64,000 nucleotides of DNA from Oceanobacillus halotolerans. GTDB taxonomy: Bacteria > Bacillota > Bacilli > Bacillales > Amphibacillaceae. A program made the position numbers and the translations under genes. The notes under the pieces were generated by a model. The model was not told the origin of the DNA. It searched no databases and saw only the letters and a list, made by a program, of their open reading frames with translations. Position 1 is the stretch's first letter, and each line of letters starts with the position of its first letter. The stretch spans positions 169,920 to 233,919 of the forward strand of contig NZ_WIXL01000004.1 of the NCBI RefSeq assembly GCF_010993955.1, read 5' to 3'. Below are positions 49,353-58,535 of this stretch, piece by piece.

Positions 49353-49388
49353 AAAAACAGCTCGCCTATTAAAGGGCGAGCTGTTTTT
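49353..49388. terminator. Terminator after the abgT-type gene
   Basis: AAAAACAGCTCGCC and GGCGAGCTGTTTTT, perfect arms. Confidence 0.88.
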
Positions 49389-49422
49389 CAGTACAACGGT
49401 ATGAAACACAGTATGAAATATG

Positions 49423-50934
49423 CTATACATGAACCCCTATTCCTGGTCCAAATGGAATACCAAGGAAGACAAATCCAAGTAATAAAATAATCCATACGAT
49501 AAGGAAAATGATACTATATGGCAACATCAATGCAATCAATGTACCAAGTCCTGCCTTTTTATCATATTCTCGCATAAATCCAAGCACGATAATAAAGTAT
49601 GGGTTCATCGGTGTTACAATATTTGTCGATGAATCAGCAATACGATATGCCGCTTGAATAAAGGCAGGATGATAATCCAAGAAATAAAACATTTTTAAGA
49701 AGACAGGTGCTTCTAATGCCCATTGTGCTGAGCCACTGAAAATCAATAAATTCAATAATGCTGTTAATAGGATAAAGGCAATAACGACCGTAATTCCTGT
49801 TAATCCTACAGAATCTAAGAACGAGGCACCGTTAATGGCAAGCCATGTTCCGATATTAGACCATTCAAAATATGCAATAAATTGTGCTGCAGCAAATACA
49901 AGCACAATAAATCCAGATAAGTCCTTCATTGCTTCTCCCATATATTGGGCGATGTTCCGTGTGTTTTCAATCTTCTTCACAGTAACCCCATAGGTAACAC
50001 CTAGCGTGATAAAGAACAACATAATAATTGGTACTATACCAGCAATAAATGGCGATGGAATAAGCCCACCTTCTTCATTTCGAAGTGGAGAATCAGGGAA
50101 AAAGATCACCAGTAAAAGAAGGCCAATATAAACAAGTCCGGCTAGGCCGGCATTACGTAGTCCTTTTTTCTCTAATGGTGTCGTTTCTTCAAATACTTTT
50201 GTGTTATTTCCCTCATACGTACCAAGTCTTGGCTCTACGATTTTCTCCGTAATTAGTGCACCAGTAATAGAAAGGAAAATAACAGATACGAGCATGAAAT
50301 ACCAGTTGTCCACTGGTGTAACCGTAACAGCATTTTCAATTGTTTCCATCACTTCTGCTGATATCCCAGAAAGGACGGCATCTGTATTCGAAACAATAAT
50401 ATTAGCAGTAAAACCTGATCCAACACCGGCAAACCCAGCTGCTAGTCCAGCTAATGGATGTCTACCTACATTATAAAACACCATTGCAGCTAGTGGTGGC
50501 ACGATAACAAATGCTGCATCTGCTGCTAGGTTACCTAAAATACCTGTAAAAATCACGGCAAATGTAATCAACGATTTTGGTGCTTGTAGGATTGTATTTT
50601 TAATAAACGTTTCTAATAATCCTACTTTGTCAGCAAGCCCAATCCCTAGCATCATCGTTAACACAATACCTAAGGGTTTAAAGCCTACAAAGTTATCGAG
50701 GACCGATGTTACCATAAACTGCAAGCCTTCCCCAGATAATAGGTTACGAATTGTCATTTCCTCGTCACTTCCCGGTTGGGTAAACGTGATATCAAATAAG
50801 GAGATAACCCAGGATAGTCCCATTACAATAAAAGCTAAGACAACAAATAGCATAAATGGGTCCGGTAATTTATTTCCGATTCGTTCAATTCGATTTAAGA
50901 ATCGAACAAAAATAGAATCTTTTGTTTCCTCCAT
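49423..50934 (-). CDS. AbgT-family transporter
   Basis: 503 residues with 11-12 membrane helices. NKLPDPFMLFVVLAFIVMGL, AADAAFVIVPPLAAMVFYNV, AGVGSGFTANIIVSNTDAVL and SSTNIVTPMNPYFIIVL are AbgT blocks. The family was named for p-aminobenzoyl-glutamate uptake and also exports sulfonamides in other species. ATG 50934; the ribosome site AAAGAAGGTG is moderate. Stands alone. Confidence 0.9.
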   Translation of the reverse strand: MEETKDSIFVRFLNRIERIGNKLPDPFMLFVVLAFIVMGLSWVISLFDITFTQPGSDEEMTIRNLLSGEGLQFMVTSVLDNFVGFKPLGIVLTMMLGIGLADKVGLLETFIKNTILQAPKSLITFAVIFTGILGNLAADAAFVIVPPLAAMVFYNVGRHPLAGLAAGFAGVGSGFTANIIVSNTDAVLSGISAEVMETIENAVTVTPVDNWYFMLVSVIFLSITGALITEKIVEPRLGTYEGNNTKVFEETTPLEKKGLRNAGLAGLVYIGLLLLVIFFPDSPLRNEEGGLIPSPFIAGIVPIIMLFFITLGVTYGVTVKKIENTRNIAQYMGEAMKDLSGFIVLVFAAAQFIAYFEWSNIGTWLAINGASFLDSVGLTGITVVIAFILLTALLNLLIFSGSAQWALEAPVFLKMFYFLDYHPAFIQAAYRIADSSTNIVTPMNPYFIIVLGFMREYDKKAGLGTLIALMLPYSIIFLIVWIILLLGFVFLGIPFGPGIGVHV

Positions 50935-51115
50935 TTATTTCACCTTCTTTATGTTAATAGTCATAGTTGTTTAGTAGAAAACACATATATATTTAGCTAG
51001 CTTGTAATATAGTTTCCCTTCATACCATGGCAAAAATGCAACTTTAATATATTATCATTATTCATATTAAAATAGTAGGGATTGTCGTTGTTTTTTACTG
51101 GAAAATTTTCCACTT

Positions 51116-51153
51116 AAAAACAGCTATTCCAATGGTCGGGAATAGCTGTTTTT
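51116..51153. terminator. Terminator downstream of topB
   Basis: AAAAACAGCTATTCC and GGAATAGCTGTTTTT are perfect arms; lies 60 bases past the topB stop. Confidence 0.85.
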
Positions 51154-51211
51154 CATTTTGCCCTTTTTATAACAATTGTAGCCTTCTATGACGCAGTGGA
51201 AAATACTCACT

Positions 51212-53383
51212 TTAATCTTTCTTTAATTTGGCTAATGCATCTGCTAAGGCATTATTTTTAAATCCATCATCTTGTTTTTTCAAATATTTATTGACGTCTT
51301 TTTTCGATACTTTATGCTTTTTCTCCCGTTGTTTGCGTTCATTGAAAGTAGATAGTTTCTCACGGTGCCCACATTTACAGAAGAACATCTTTCCTTCGCC
51401 TTCTCCTCGCATCTCCATCCGTTTGTGGCAGTTTGGACAGCGAGCGTTCGTTTGTTTGGCAATATTTTTCTTATGGCCACAAGAACGATCCTGGCAAACG
51501 AGCATTTTTCCGTGTTTATTCTTAACTTCTAGCATAAGTTTGCCACAGTCTGGGCATTTGGATCCAGTTAGATTGTCGTGCTTAAAGCCTTTGTCACTGT
51601 TTTTTATCTCGTGGACAACTTCTTTCGCATAATCCTTCATTTCTCCAATAAACTTATTTTTACTATGTTTTCCTTCTGCAATTCGGCTAAGCTTTTGCTC
51701 CCATTCTGCTGTTAAAGCTGGGGAACGCAAATCTTCTGGAACAAGGTCTAATAACTGTCGGCCTTTTGATGTCAGATAAATAGACTTCCCTTTCATTTCC
51801 ATGTACATACTATTGAAAAGTTTATCAATAATATCTGCACGTGTAGCAACTGTCCCTAGTCCACCTGTTTGATGGATTGTTTTTGCTAACGTTTTATCAT
51901 CTGACTGCAAATATTTAACTGGATTTTCCATCGCCTGTAACAGCGATCCTTCGGTAAACCGCTCAGGTGGCTTTGTTTGTCCTTCTGTTAGAGAAACCGA
52001 TATATCGGTTAAGGTATCCCCTTTTTTCCATGATGGAAGGTGCTGGTCCTGTTCTTCTGCAGCGTCATGCTGATTAGTATATAGTTCTTTCCACCCAAGT
52101 TTTTGGACTACTTTTCCTTTCGCCACAAAATGTTCGTTTCCCATTTCCGTATGAATCGTCGTTTGTTCATATTCATATGGGTCAGCCAACACTGCTAAAA
52201 ATCGTTTGACGACTAAATCATATATCTTTCGTTCATTGTCCTGTAATGCACTTAACTGAACAGCTTGTTCTGTCGGAATAATCGCATGGTGATCTGAAAC
52301 CTTACTATTATCTACGACCGATTTTGGCAATTTCCGCTCCCGATTGATTAGTTTTCGAGCAAAGGAGGCATATTGGTCTACCTCGCATGCTTTAATACGA
52401 TCCTTTAATGTTGGTACAATATCAGTGGAAATATAACGAGAATCGGTTCTTGGATAGGTTAGTACTTTATGCTGTTCATACAGTTTTTGCATAAGCGACA
52501 ATGTTTGTTTTCCAGAAAAGCCAAAGATTCGGTTCGCGTCTCGTTGCAGCTCTGTAAGGTCATATAATTGTGGAGCATGCTTTTTCTTATACGTTTTGTC
52601 TACCTTTGAAACGGTTGCCTTCTTTCCGTTGATTCGCTGATAGATTTGATCTGCTTTTGCTTTATTAAATATTCGACTATTATGCTTTTCATCTTGCCAT
52701 GTAAAGGTGATCCCTTTCTTCGTCTTTGCTTGAATACCGTAATAGTCTTTCGGTTTAAATTCACGAATTTCCTTTTCCCGTGCTGCTACCATCGCAAGTG
52801 TTGGTGTTTGAACACGGCCACCAGAAAGTTGTGCATTAAACTTAGTTGTTAAAGCACGGGTCGCGTTTAAGCCAACATACCAATCTGCTTCTGAACGTGC
52901 TACAGCTGCAGCATACAGGTTTTCATATTTATGACCTGGTTGCAGCTTTTTAAACCCATCTCGTATTGCCTTATCAGTCACGGATGAAATCCATAGCCGT
53001 TTGACTGGCTTTTTCACCCTTGCTTTTTCTAAAATCCAGCGTGCAACCAGTTCTCCCTCTCTTCCAGCATCTGTTGCAATAACCACTTCCTGAACATCTT
53101 TACGGTTAAGTTGCGTTTTCACTACATTAAATTGTTTTCCTGTTTTCTTAATGACGACTAATTTTAACCGAGGTGGAAGCATTGGTAAATCTTCTAAGTT
53201 CCATTGTTTATAAGAATCATCGTAAACTTCGGGATCCGCTAATGTCACCAAATGTCCAAGTGCCCATGTCACAATATATTTTGATCCTTCCATAAAGCCA
53301 TTACCTTTTTTCGTGCAATGTAACACTTTAGCAATATCACGACCAACAGAAGGTTTTTCAGCTAAAACAACTGTTTTTCCCAT
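51212..53383 (-). CDS. topB: DNA topoisomerase III
   Basis: 723 residues, type IA topoisomerase. The Toprim part (LAEKPSVGRDIAK, ATDAGREGELVA), the active-site Tyr in TYPRTDSRYI and the gate region (QTPTLAMVAAREKE, GLGTVATRADII) are in place. Two C-terminal zinc-ribbon modules (CPDCGKLML...CQDRSCGH and CPNCHKRM...CKCG) and a basic tail follow. Decatenates DNA after replication or repair. Length matches Bacillus TopB. AAAGGATTTTTTACA precedes the ATG. Confidence 0.96.
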   Translation of the reverse strand: MGKTVVLAEKPSVGRDIAKVLHCTKKGNGFMEGSKYIVTWALGHLVTLADPEVYDDSYKQWNLEDLPMLPPRLKLVVIKKTGKQFNVVKTQLNRKDVQEVVIATDAGREGELVARWILEKARVKKPVKRLWISSVTDKAIRDGFKKLQPGHKYENLYAAAVARSEADWYVGLNATRALTTKFNAQLSGGRVQTPTLAMVAAREKEIREFKPKDYYGIQAKTKKGITFTWQDEKHNSRIFNKAKADQIYQRINGKKATVSKVDKTYKKKHAPQLYDLTELQRDANRIFGFSGKQTLSLMQKLYEQHKVLTYPRTDSRYISTDIVPTLKDRIKACEVDQYASFARKLINRERKLPKSVVDNSKVSDHHAIIPTEQAVQLSALQDNERKIYDLVVKRFLAVLADPYEYEQTTIHTEMGNEHFVAKGKVVQKLGWKELYTNQHDAAEEQDQHLPSWKKGDTLTDISVSLTEGQTKPPERFTEGSLLQAMENPVKYLQSDDKTLAKTIHQTGGLGTVATRADIIDKLFNSMYMEMKGKSIYLTSKGRQLLDLVPEDLRSPALTAEWEQKLSRIAEGKHSKNKFIGEMKDYAKEVVHEIKNSDKGFKHDNLTGSKCPDCGKLMLEVKNKHGKMLVCQDRSCGHKKNIAKQTNARCPNCHKRMEMRGEGEGKMFFCKCGHREKLSTFNERKQREKKHKVSKKDVNKYLKKQDDGFKNNALADALAKLKKD

Positions 53384-53595
53384 TGTAAAAATCCTTTCTA
53401 AATCGCTTTTTAAAAAACATCTATCCTAATACTTTACCACAAATAAAGCGAAGTTACCTAAGCACACCTTCCATTTGAATCCATACAATAATTAAGGAAG
53501 TAAAAGTAAGTCGTCTTGTTAAAATTTGTCAACGCACAAAAGCTATTGTTTCTTTTTTCAACTGCTAATACGTTATCGATAAAGGATTGGTCGGT

Positions 53596-54210
53596 ATGCT
53601 TTTTTATACAGGATTATTTCTGTTGGTCATTGCCGTCAGTTTAGATGGCTTTGGTGTTGGAGTTACGTATGGAATGCGAAAAATCCATGTACCAGTAAAT
53701 GCTCTTTTCATTATCATGTGCTGTTCTGGTATTGTTGTGTTGCTTTCGATGACCATCGGGAATCTCTTTACTACTTTTTTATCTCCAAATATAGCAAGTA
53801 TGCTTGGAGGGTTCATCCTAATCGCAATTGGAATTTTTTCGTTAGTCAATATATTCCGACCAAAAACGGAATCTCCCACAGAAGCATCTGATAAACAAAT
53901 GAGCACATTCAAGACCGTATTAACAACACCTGATAAGGCCGATTTAGATCAATCTGGAACTATATCCATTAATGAAGCCATTTTGTTAGGAATCGCACTA
54001 GCCCTAGATGCTTTTGGTGCTGGTATTGGAGCTTCCATGTTAGGTTACTCCCCTGTCCTCACACCAATCTTAATTGCATTAATGAGTGGAATATTTGTCT
54101 ATTGTGGTATTCATATTGGTATTCTTTTGTCTAAAAGTAAACATCTACAAAATGTGACGTTTATTCCACCATTACTCCTTATCACTCTCGGGATTCTTAA
54201 TATTTTATAA
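53596..54210 (+). CDS. ytaF: Sporulation membrane protein YtaF
   Basis: 204 residues, six helices in two MntP-like halves (VSLDGFGVGVTYGMRK and ALALDAFGAGIGASMLG carry the paired Asp). Homologues are YtaF of Bacillus, expressed in sporulation, related to manganese exporter MntP; the transport role is not shown. ATG 53596 lies 9 bases after AAAGGA and is preferred over TTG 53587. Between the halves is a calcium-binding-like loop DKADLDQSGTISINEA (EF-hand type), a known feature of YtaF. Confidence 0.9.
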   Translation: MLFYTGLFLLVIAVSLDGFGVGVTYGMRKIHVPVNALFIIMCCSGIVVLLSMTIGNLFTTFLSPNIASMLGGFILIAIGIFSLVNIFRPKTESPTEASDKQMSTFKTVLTTPDKADLDQSGTISINEAILLGIALALDAFGAGIGASMLGYSPVLTPILIALMSGIFVYCGIHIGILLSKSKHLQNVTFIPPLLLITLGILNIL

Positions 54211-54235
54211 CTAATGCATGCATAAGCAGCCACAC

Positions 54236-54270
54236 AGGCGTTATCTTATCCTAAGGTAACGCCTTTTTTT
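54236..54270 (+). terminator. Terminator after ytaF
   Basis: AGGCGTTAtCTTA and TAAGGTAACGCCT, then seven T. Confidence 0.88.
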
Positions 54271-54299
54271 GGAATCAGCCACCCCTTGTGATTAGTCGT

Positions 54300-54560
54300 A
54301 AATGTTTTCGCTATAATTACCGCTACGGAAATACACTAATTTTCTTACTGCATAAGTGCAACTAAGGCTTTCGCCGCTTGGCGACAAGCCAAGTTTTCTA
54401 ATCGGGTGATCAAGGCGCTTACGCTTTTCGATTGAGGAAGCTGAAGCGTTGTCCGCGGTGAAGAAGACACTGTGAAACCGAACAGTTTGAACAGATGTCG
54501 CACTTGTGCCGTGGTGAAAACGACTGTCCGGAGTGGAAATCAATGACGCTATTTTACAAT
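54300..54560. repeat. Copy of the GC-rich dispersed repeat, rearranged inside
   Basis: Starts with ATTACCGCTACGGAAATACA and ends with GTCCGGAGTGGAAATCA. The nested insert (CACTGTGAAAC ... GAACAGATGTCGCACTTGTG) is present in inverse sense, and another block (GCTTGGCGACAAGCCAAG, 54377-54394, a hairpin) not found in the other copies sits before it. Confidence 0.65.
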
Positions 54561-54619
54561 GTATTATATATAGATGTTTCGACGTAAAAACAATAAAAGA
54601 ATTCGGGAAGCGCCATATC

Positions 54620-54664
54620 AAAAAAAATCCTTGGGTCCTATTGAGATGGAATCAAGGATTTTTC
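54620..54664 (-). terminator. Terminator of phoU
   Basis: AAAAATCCTTGggTcc and ggAaTCAAGGATTTTT, U-tailed leftward by the A run at 54620. Confidence 0.8.
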
Positions 54665-54670
54665 TGGTGC

Positions 54671-55330
54671 TTATTGATTTAAATCAAACCGCTTCCCTTT
54701 GACTAAATAAATAACACCTTCCGAAATATTAGTCGTGTGGTCCGCAATGCGTTCAATGTAGCGACAAATAAAAGCTAACTGTGTAATTTGTGTAATGGTT
54801 GAAGGATGGTTGGACATATATTCTAGCAACTCCTTGATCAGCTTTCCATATAATTGATCAACATGATCATCTGTTTCCGCAACTTGTTTTGCTTTCCGAA
54901 TATCTTCCTCATTATATGCTTCTAATACTTGATCGATCATTTCCCGTGCCATTGTCACCATTTTTGGTATGTCCTGAACAGGGATATCAAATGGCTTCTC
55001 GCCAATTCGAATGACAGATTTTGCGATATTGACCGCTAGATCACCTATTCGTTCCAGATCGGTAGCAAGCTTAATCGTGGTAATTAATTTTCGTAAATCA
55101 GAGGCTAGGGGTTGTTCTTTCGCAATAAGCCATGTAGCCATTTCATTAATTTCTTCTTCTAACTGATTAATTTGGTCATCATCATCCAAAACTTTTAAAG
55201 CAACATCAATATCCTGGTGATTTAACGCTGTAATGGATCGGTCCACTGCTAATCGTGCATGGTCTGCTAACTCCAAAAACTTTCCCTTTAAATCGTCTAA
55301 TTGTTCATCAAAACTTTCTCTTGCTTCCAC
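54671..55330 (-). CDS. phoU: Phosphate transport regulator PhoU
   Basis: 219 residues; two similar three-helix halves with DDDQINQLEEEINEMATWLI and ETDDHVDQLYGKLIKELLEY, each holding the E/DxxxD metal motif. PhoU restrains Pst uptake and Pho signalling. The start is GTG 55330, 6 bases after GGGAGGTAAC; upstream residues up to 55432 do not resemble PhoU and overlap pstB. It follows pstB by 19 bases. Confidence 0.92.
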   Translation of the reverse strand: MEARESFDEQLDDLKGKFLELADHARLAVDRSITALNHQDIDVALKVLDDDDQINQLEEEINEMATWLIAKEQPLASDLRKLITTIKLATDLERIGDLAVNIAKSVIRIGEKPFDIPVQDIPKMVTMAREMIDQVLEAYNEEDIRKAKQVAETDDHVDQLYGKLIKELLEYMSNHPSTITQITQLAFICRYIERIADHTTNISEGVIYLVKGKRFDLNQ

Positions 55331-55349
55331 CTTGGTTACCTCCCATCTT

Positions 55350-56159
55350 TTAGCCAAATCGACCAGTAATATAATCTTCGGTTCGTTTATCTTTTGGGTT
55401 AGAAAAAAGCATACTCGTATCCTCGTGCTCAATTAACTCTCCATTTAAAAAGAAAGCTGTTTTATCTGATATACGTGCCGCTTGTTGCATATTGTGTGTG
55501 ACAATGACAATGGTATATTCTTCTTTTAATTGTTGGACCAACTCTTCTACCTTTAGTGTTGCGATTGGATCAAGTGCTGATGTTGGTTCATCCATTAAAA
55601 TAACATCTGGTTCAATCGCAAGACATCTAGCAATACAAAGACGCTGTTGCTGTCCACCAGATAAACCAAATGCATTGTCCTGTAAGCGATCTTTCACCTC
55701 ATCCCACAATGCTGCACCACGTAAGCTTTTTTCCACAATTGCATCCAAGTGTTTTTTCTTCTTAATCCCATGAATCTTTGGACCATATGCGACATTTTCA
55801 TAGATTGACTTTGGGAATGGGTTTGGCTTTTGGAATACCATCCCAACATTGGTTCTTAATTCTTCTACACGGTAACTTGGATCAAATATATTCGTGCTAT
55901 TGTATACAATATTTCCTTCCATATGGACAGAAGGAACCATTTCCACCATTCGATTTAATGCCTTAATAAAGGTTGATTTCCCACACCCAGATGGACCAAT
56001 AATCGCAGTGACACGATTAGTAGGAATCGTCATATTAATTTCATGTAATGCCTCTGTTTCTCCATACCATAAACTGAAGTTTTCTATCTCATAAATCATC
56101 TCTTCGGCTTTCATTTTTTGGGGCACTGCCTTTAGTTGACTCTGTTTTAATACGTTCAA
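55350..56159 (-). CDS. pstB: Phosphate ABC transporter ATPase
   Basis: 269 residues; Walker [11 protein letters not shown]-loop [12 protein letters not shown], signature [10 protein letters not shown], Walker [12 protein letters not shown] and the H-loop THNMQQA are all present. Energises phosphate uptake with PstC/PstA. The TTG at 56159 lies 8 bases after AGGGAGG and is preferred to the TTG at 56165. pstS, pstC and pstA are not next to it, unlike most Bacilli; the upstream gene is unrelated. Confidence 0.95.
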   Translation of the reverse strand: MNVLKQSQLKAVPQKMKAEEMIYEIENFSLWYGETEALHEINMTIPTNRVTAIIGPSGCGKSTFIKALNRMVEMVPSVHMEGNIVYNSTNIFDPSYRVEELRTNVGMVFQKPNPFPKSIYENVAYGPKIHGIKKKKHLDAIVEKSLRGAALWDEVKDRLQDNAFGLSGGQQQRLCIARCLAIEPDVILMDEPTSALDPIATLKVEELVQQLKEEYTIVIVTHNMQQAARISDKTAFFLNGELIEHEDTSMLFSNPKDKRTEDYITGRFG

Positions 56160-56260
56160 CGCCAATTCCTCCCTTGATGAGCACTTTCCACCTATAGTTA
56201 TAGATTACTAGGAATTTATTAACAGAACATAAAGGGAATGTAAAATTATTGTAAAGAAAA

Positions 56261-56301
56261 AACTGCTATATGAGACGAATGCTCACATAACAGTTTTCGT
56301 T
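56261..56301. terminator. Terminator between the AEC gene and pstB
   Basis: AACTGcTATATGAG and CTCAcATAACAGTT, T-rich on the right and A-rich on the left; serves the AEC gene (leftward) and stops upstream transcripts. Confidence 0.7.
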
Positions 56302-56307
56302 TTTCTT

Positions 56308-57204
56308 TTAGGCAATTAAATTTAATAAAATGGTTACCGACACAATACTTACTATGGTGGTAACTAATGTAATACTTGATACAAGATCTGGCTCTGTATC
56401 AAACTCTATTGCATACATGGTTGTTGTCGCTGCACTTGGCATTGCAGAGACTATCAAAATGACTGCTGCTATAACAGGGTCAACCGATACAAACGAGATA
56501 AATCCAAACGCAATTAATGGTGAAATAACCATTCGAATCAGAACCGCTGAAGATAGAACGGGCCAATTAAAGGATAACGATTTAATTGATGCGAGTTGCA
56601 TCCCTAACACAACCATCATCAATGGTATCGCAGCGTCTGCTAACATGGATAACGGAGAGTAAACTGATTCTGGAATCTCCCAATCTATTTGTTGAAAAAT
56701 AAATGCTAGAATCGTAGCATGTGTTGCTGGCATTTTTAAAACCGTGTAGAATGCTTGCTTCATGCCTGAGGTACTTCTGGATGCATAGTATACACCAAAG
56801 AAACTCATAATCAATGTTTGTAAGACCATAAAGAACACGGCGTATGGCATTGCTTCGTCACCGATACTATAGAGGATAACTGGTACCCCATAATTACCAC
56901 CATTCATAAACGCACTTGTAAGAATGGAAGCACTCTCCACAGACTGTTCCCACTTTAAGATAATCTTTAAGATTCGGTTGATCATAATGATGAATGCAAG
57001 TAGCACAAATGCAAAGATAATTATCGTTGTAAATCCTTGATTATAGCTAGATTCATATAATGTTGTAAAAACAAGTGCTGGCAAAAAGATATAAATTGAT
57101 ACCGCTGCAATTGACTTCACATCTAGTACGCGAAACCGTTGTAGTATATACCCCGTTCCGAAAACGGCAATGATCGGTAAAATCACTTGAAAGAATAATT
57201 GCAT
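56308..57204 (-). CDS. AEC-family (auxin efflux carrier type) transporter
   Basis: 298 residues with about ten helices; FMNGGNYGVPVILYSIGDEA and SAMPSAATTTMYAIEFDTEP are the conserved loop blocks of AEC permeases. Bacterial members carry malate, malonate or similar acids; the substrate here is unknown. The ribosome site is weak. It follows the speG-like gene by 21 bases, probably in one transcript. Confidence 0.88.
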   Translation of the reverse strand: MQLFFQVILPIIAVFGTGYILQRFRVLDVKSIAAVSIYIFLPALVFTTLYESSYNQGFTTIIIFAFVLLAFIIMINRILKIILKWEQSVESASILTSAFMNGGNYGVPVILYSIGDEAMPYAVFFMVLQTLIMSFFGVYYASRSTSGMKQAFYTVLKMPATHATILAFIFQQIDWEIPESVYSPLSMLADAAIPLMMVVLGMQLASIKSLSFNWPVLSSAVLIRMVISPLIAFGFISFVSVDPVIAAVILIVSAMPSAATTTMYAIEFDTEPDLVSSITLVTTIVSIVSVTILLNLIA

Positions 57205-57225
57205 GATGACAACTCCATTACTCTA

Positions 57226-57744
57226 TTATTTATTCATTTTCCAATACTCATCTTCCAAAATACTCATGATGATTGCATCATGATAAGATCCATTAACAAA
57301 ATACTCATGAGGTAGATCTGCTGTATGATAGAATCCTGCTTTTTTGTATACATGTATTGCTTTTTTATTCTTTTTATCAGCAATTAAATACAATTTGTGT
57401 AAATTTAAATTAGAAAAGGCATAGTCCATTGCAAGACGTGTCGCAGGATAAGCATAGCCATTACCTTGATGCATCGGATCAATCATAATCGTAAACTCTG
57501 CTTTTCGATGAATCGAGCTGATAGATACTAACTCGACTAATCCGAGTTTTTCATCATTCTTTTGTAAAATAAATTGACGTTGATGAGGGTTGGCTATATT
57601 TTTATCAAATTCATCTTCTAATTTAGCAAGTGTTTGATAAGGCTCCTCAAACCAAAGTGGCATAATAGCTGGGTTATTTTTTAATGTATGTATGAAGGAG
57701 AGGTCATCTCGTTCCAATGCTCGTAACCCTATTTGTTCTGTCAT
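57226..57744 (-). CDS. speG: SpeG-like spermidine N-acetyltransferase (GNAT)
   Basis: 172 residues; LRALERDDLSFIHTLKNN, the acetyl-CoA loop MHQGNGYAYPATRLAMDYAF, LHKLYLIADKKNKKAIHVYK and KAGFYHTADLPHEYFVNGSY match SpeG throughout. Acetylates spermidine/spermine to limit polyamine toxicity. GGGGGAATTAAG precedes the ATG. Confidence 0.85.
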   Translation of the reverse strand: MTEQIGLRALERDDLSFIHTLKNNPAIMPLWFEEPYQTLAKLEDEFDKNIANPHQRQFILQKNDEKLGLVELVSISSIHRKAEFTIMIDPMHQGNGYAYPATRLAMDYAFSNLNLHKLYLIADKKNKKAIHVYKKAGFYHTADLPHEYFVNGSYHDAIIMSILEDEYWKMNK

Positions 57745-57904
57745 CTTAATTCCCCCTTTGTCTATGGTAGTTTTTTTCGGATCATTATCACTTTATCATA
57801 GCACAATAGGCAAAATAAACTGAATTATTTGCACGAAGAATGGAATTTTTATGATGGACTGGGACTTCATCGCGAGAAAACCGAACTCTTTTTACGCCTT
57901 TTAC

Positions 57905-58090
57905 AATAGGCTCATTTCACATACTTTGTTGCCTTCTTACGTCGCAACATCTATATGAGGTGCAATAACATTTAGCTAAAATTACCGCTACAGAAATCAA
58001 CGGTTTAGTTTACTGCGCATCATACATCAACTATTCATTAAGATTCATACTGGAAAAAGCAACACCCTTTTAAAAACAGCCTCGCAATAA
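57905..58090. repeat. Relic of the MITE-like repeat
   Basis: GCAACATCTATATGAGG, TTACCGCTACAGAAATCAAC and GCAACACCCTTTTAAAAACA then GCC match the ends and left arm of the element; the GC-rich blocks are gone. Confidence 0.5.
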
Positions 58091-58201
58091 GAGTGAAACA
58101 AGCAATACCTATCAGGAGAATGAACCTTTTTGAGGAAAGTCTGAATTTTAGGTACGAAGACTGACCCCCTTACTATGAAGCGACATTCTTTCCCAAAAAT
58201 A

Positions 58202-58510
58202 TTGACAAGCTAGTCAATGTATGAGATGATACATAAGTTGTATTGAGAAGTAATCAATAAGCATACTGGCATTCTACTTATGTTTTTAAAGATGCTTATT
58301 CACACTGGCGCGACTAAAGGGTCGCAAGGACGTAAGAGCAGGTAGGGCTTACGTTGCTTAAGTTAGAAAACACCAGTGGAACGAAAGACCGCGGTTATAG
58401 ACTAGTTTTAATGAAATTTACACGCCCAAATTTCACAATAAAAATAAAAAGCTTATGTGTTACTTTTCCATAAAAGGGATACTCTTGTAATAGGGTATCC
58501 CTTTTCTAAT
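58202..58510 (+). promoter_or_regulatory. Structured leader with terminator before cvfB
   Basis: A promoter-like TTGACA (58202) with GATGAT 18 bases on is followed by about 230 bases with nested stems: ACATAAGT/ACTTATGT, an outer CACTGG/CCAGTG (58305-58376) enclosing GCGAC/GTCGC and CGTAAG/CTTACG, then a GACCGCGG stretch. It ends in an intrinsic terminator AAAAGGGATAC/GGTATCCCTTTT (58477-58507) 15-20 bases before the cvfB ribosome site. This is the layout of a riboswitch or other attenuator, or of a separate small RNA. I compared it in mind with common classes (TPP, FMN, SAM, lysine, glycine, c-di-GMP, c-di-AMP, T-box) and it fits none. Confidence 0.6.
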
Positions 58511-58535
58511 TATAGAAAGAAAGTAGGTATGATAG

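Noticed and set aside
54292..54621. Leftward 109-codon frame
   Set aside because: Lies wholly in the GC-rich dispersed repeat.
58202..58510. T-box leader
   Set aside because: There is a GTGGAAC...ACCGCGG-like stretch, but the bases between are wrong, there is no specifier loop, and the downstream gene is not amino-acid related.
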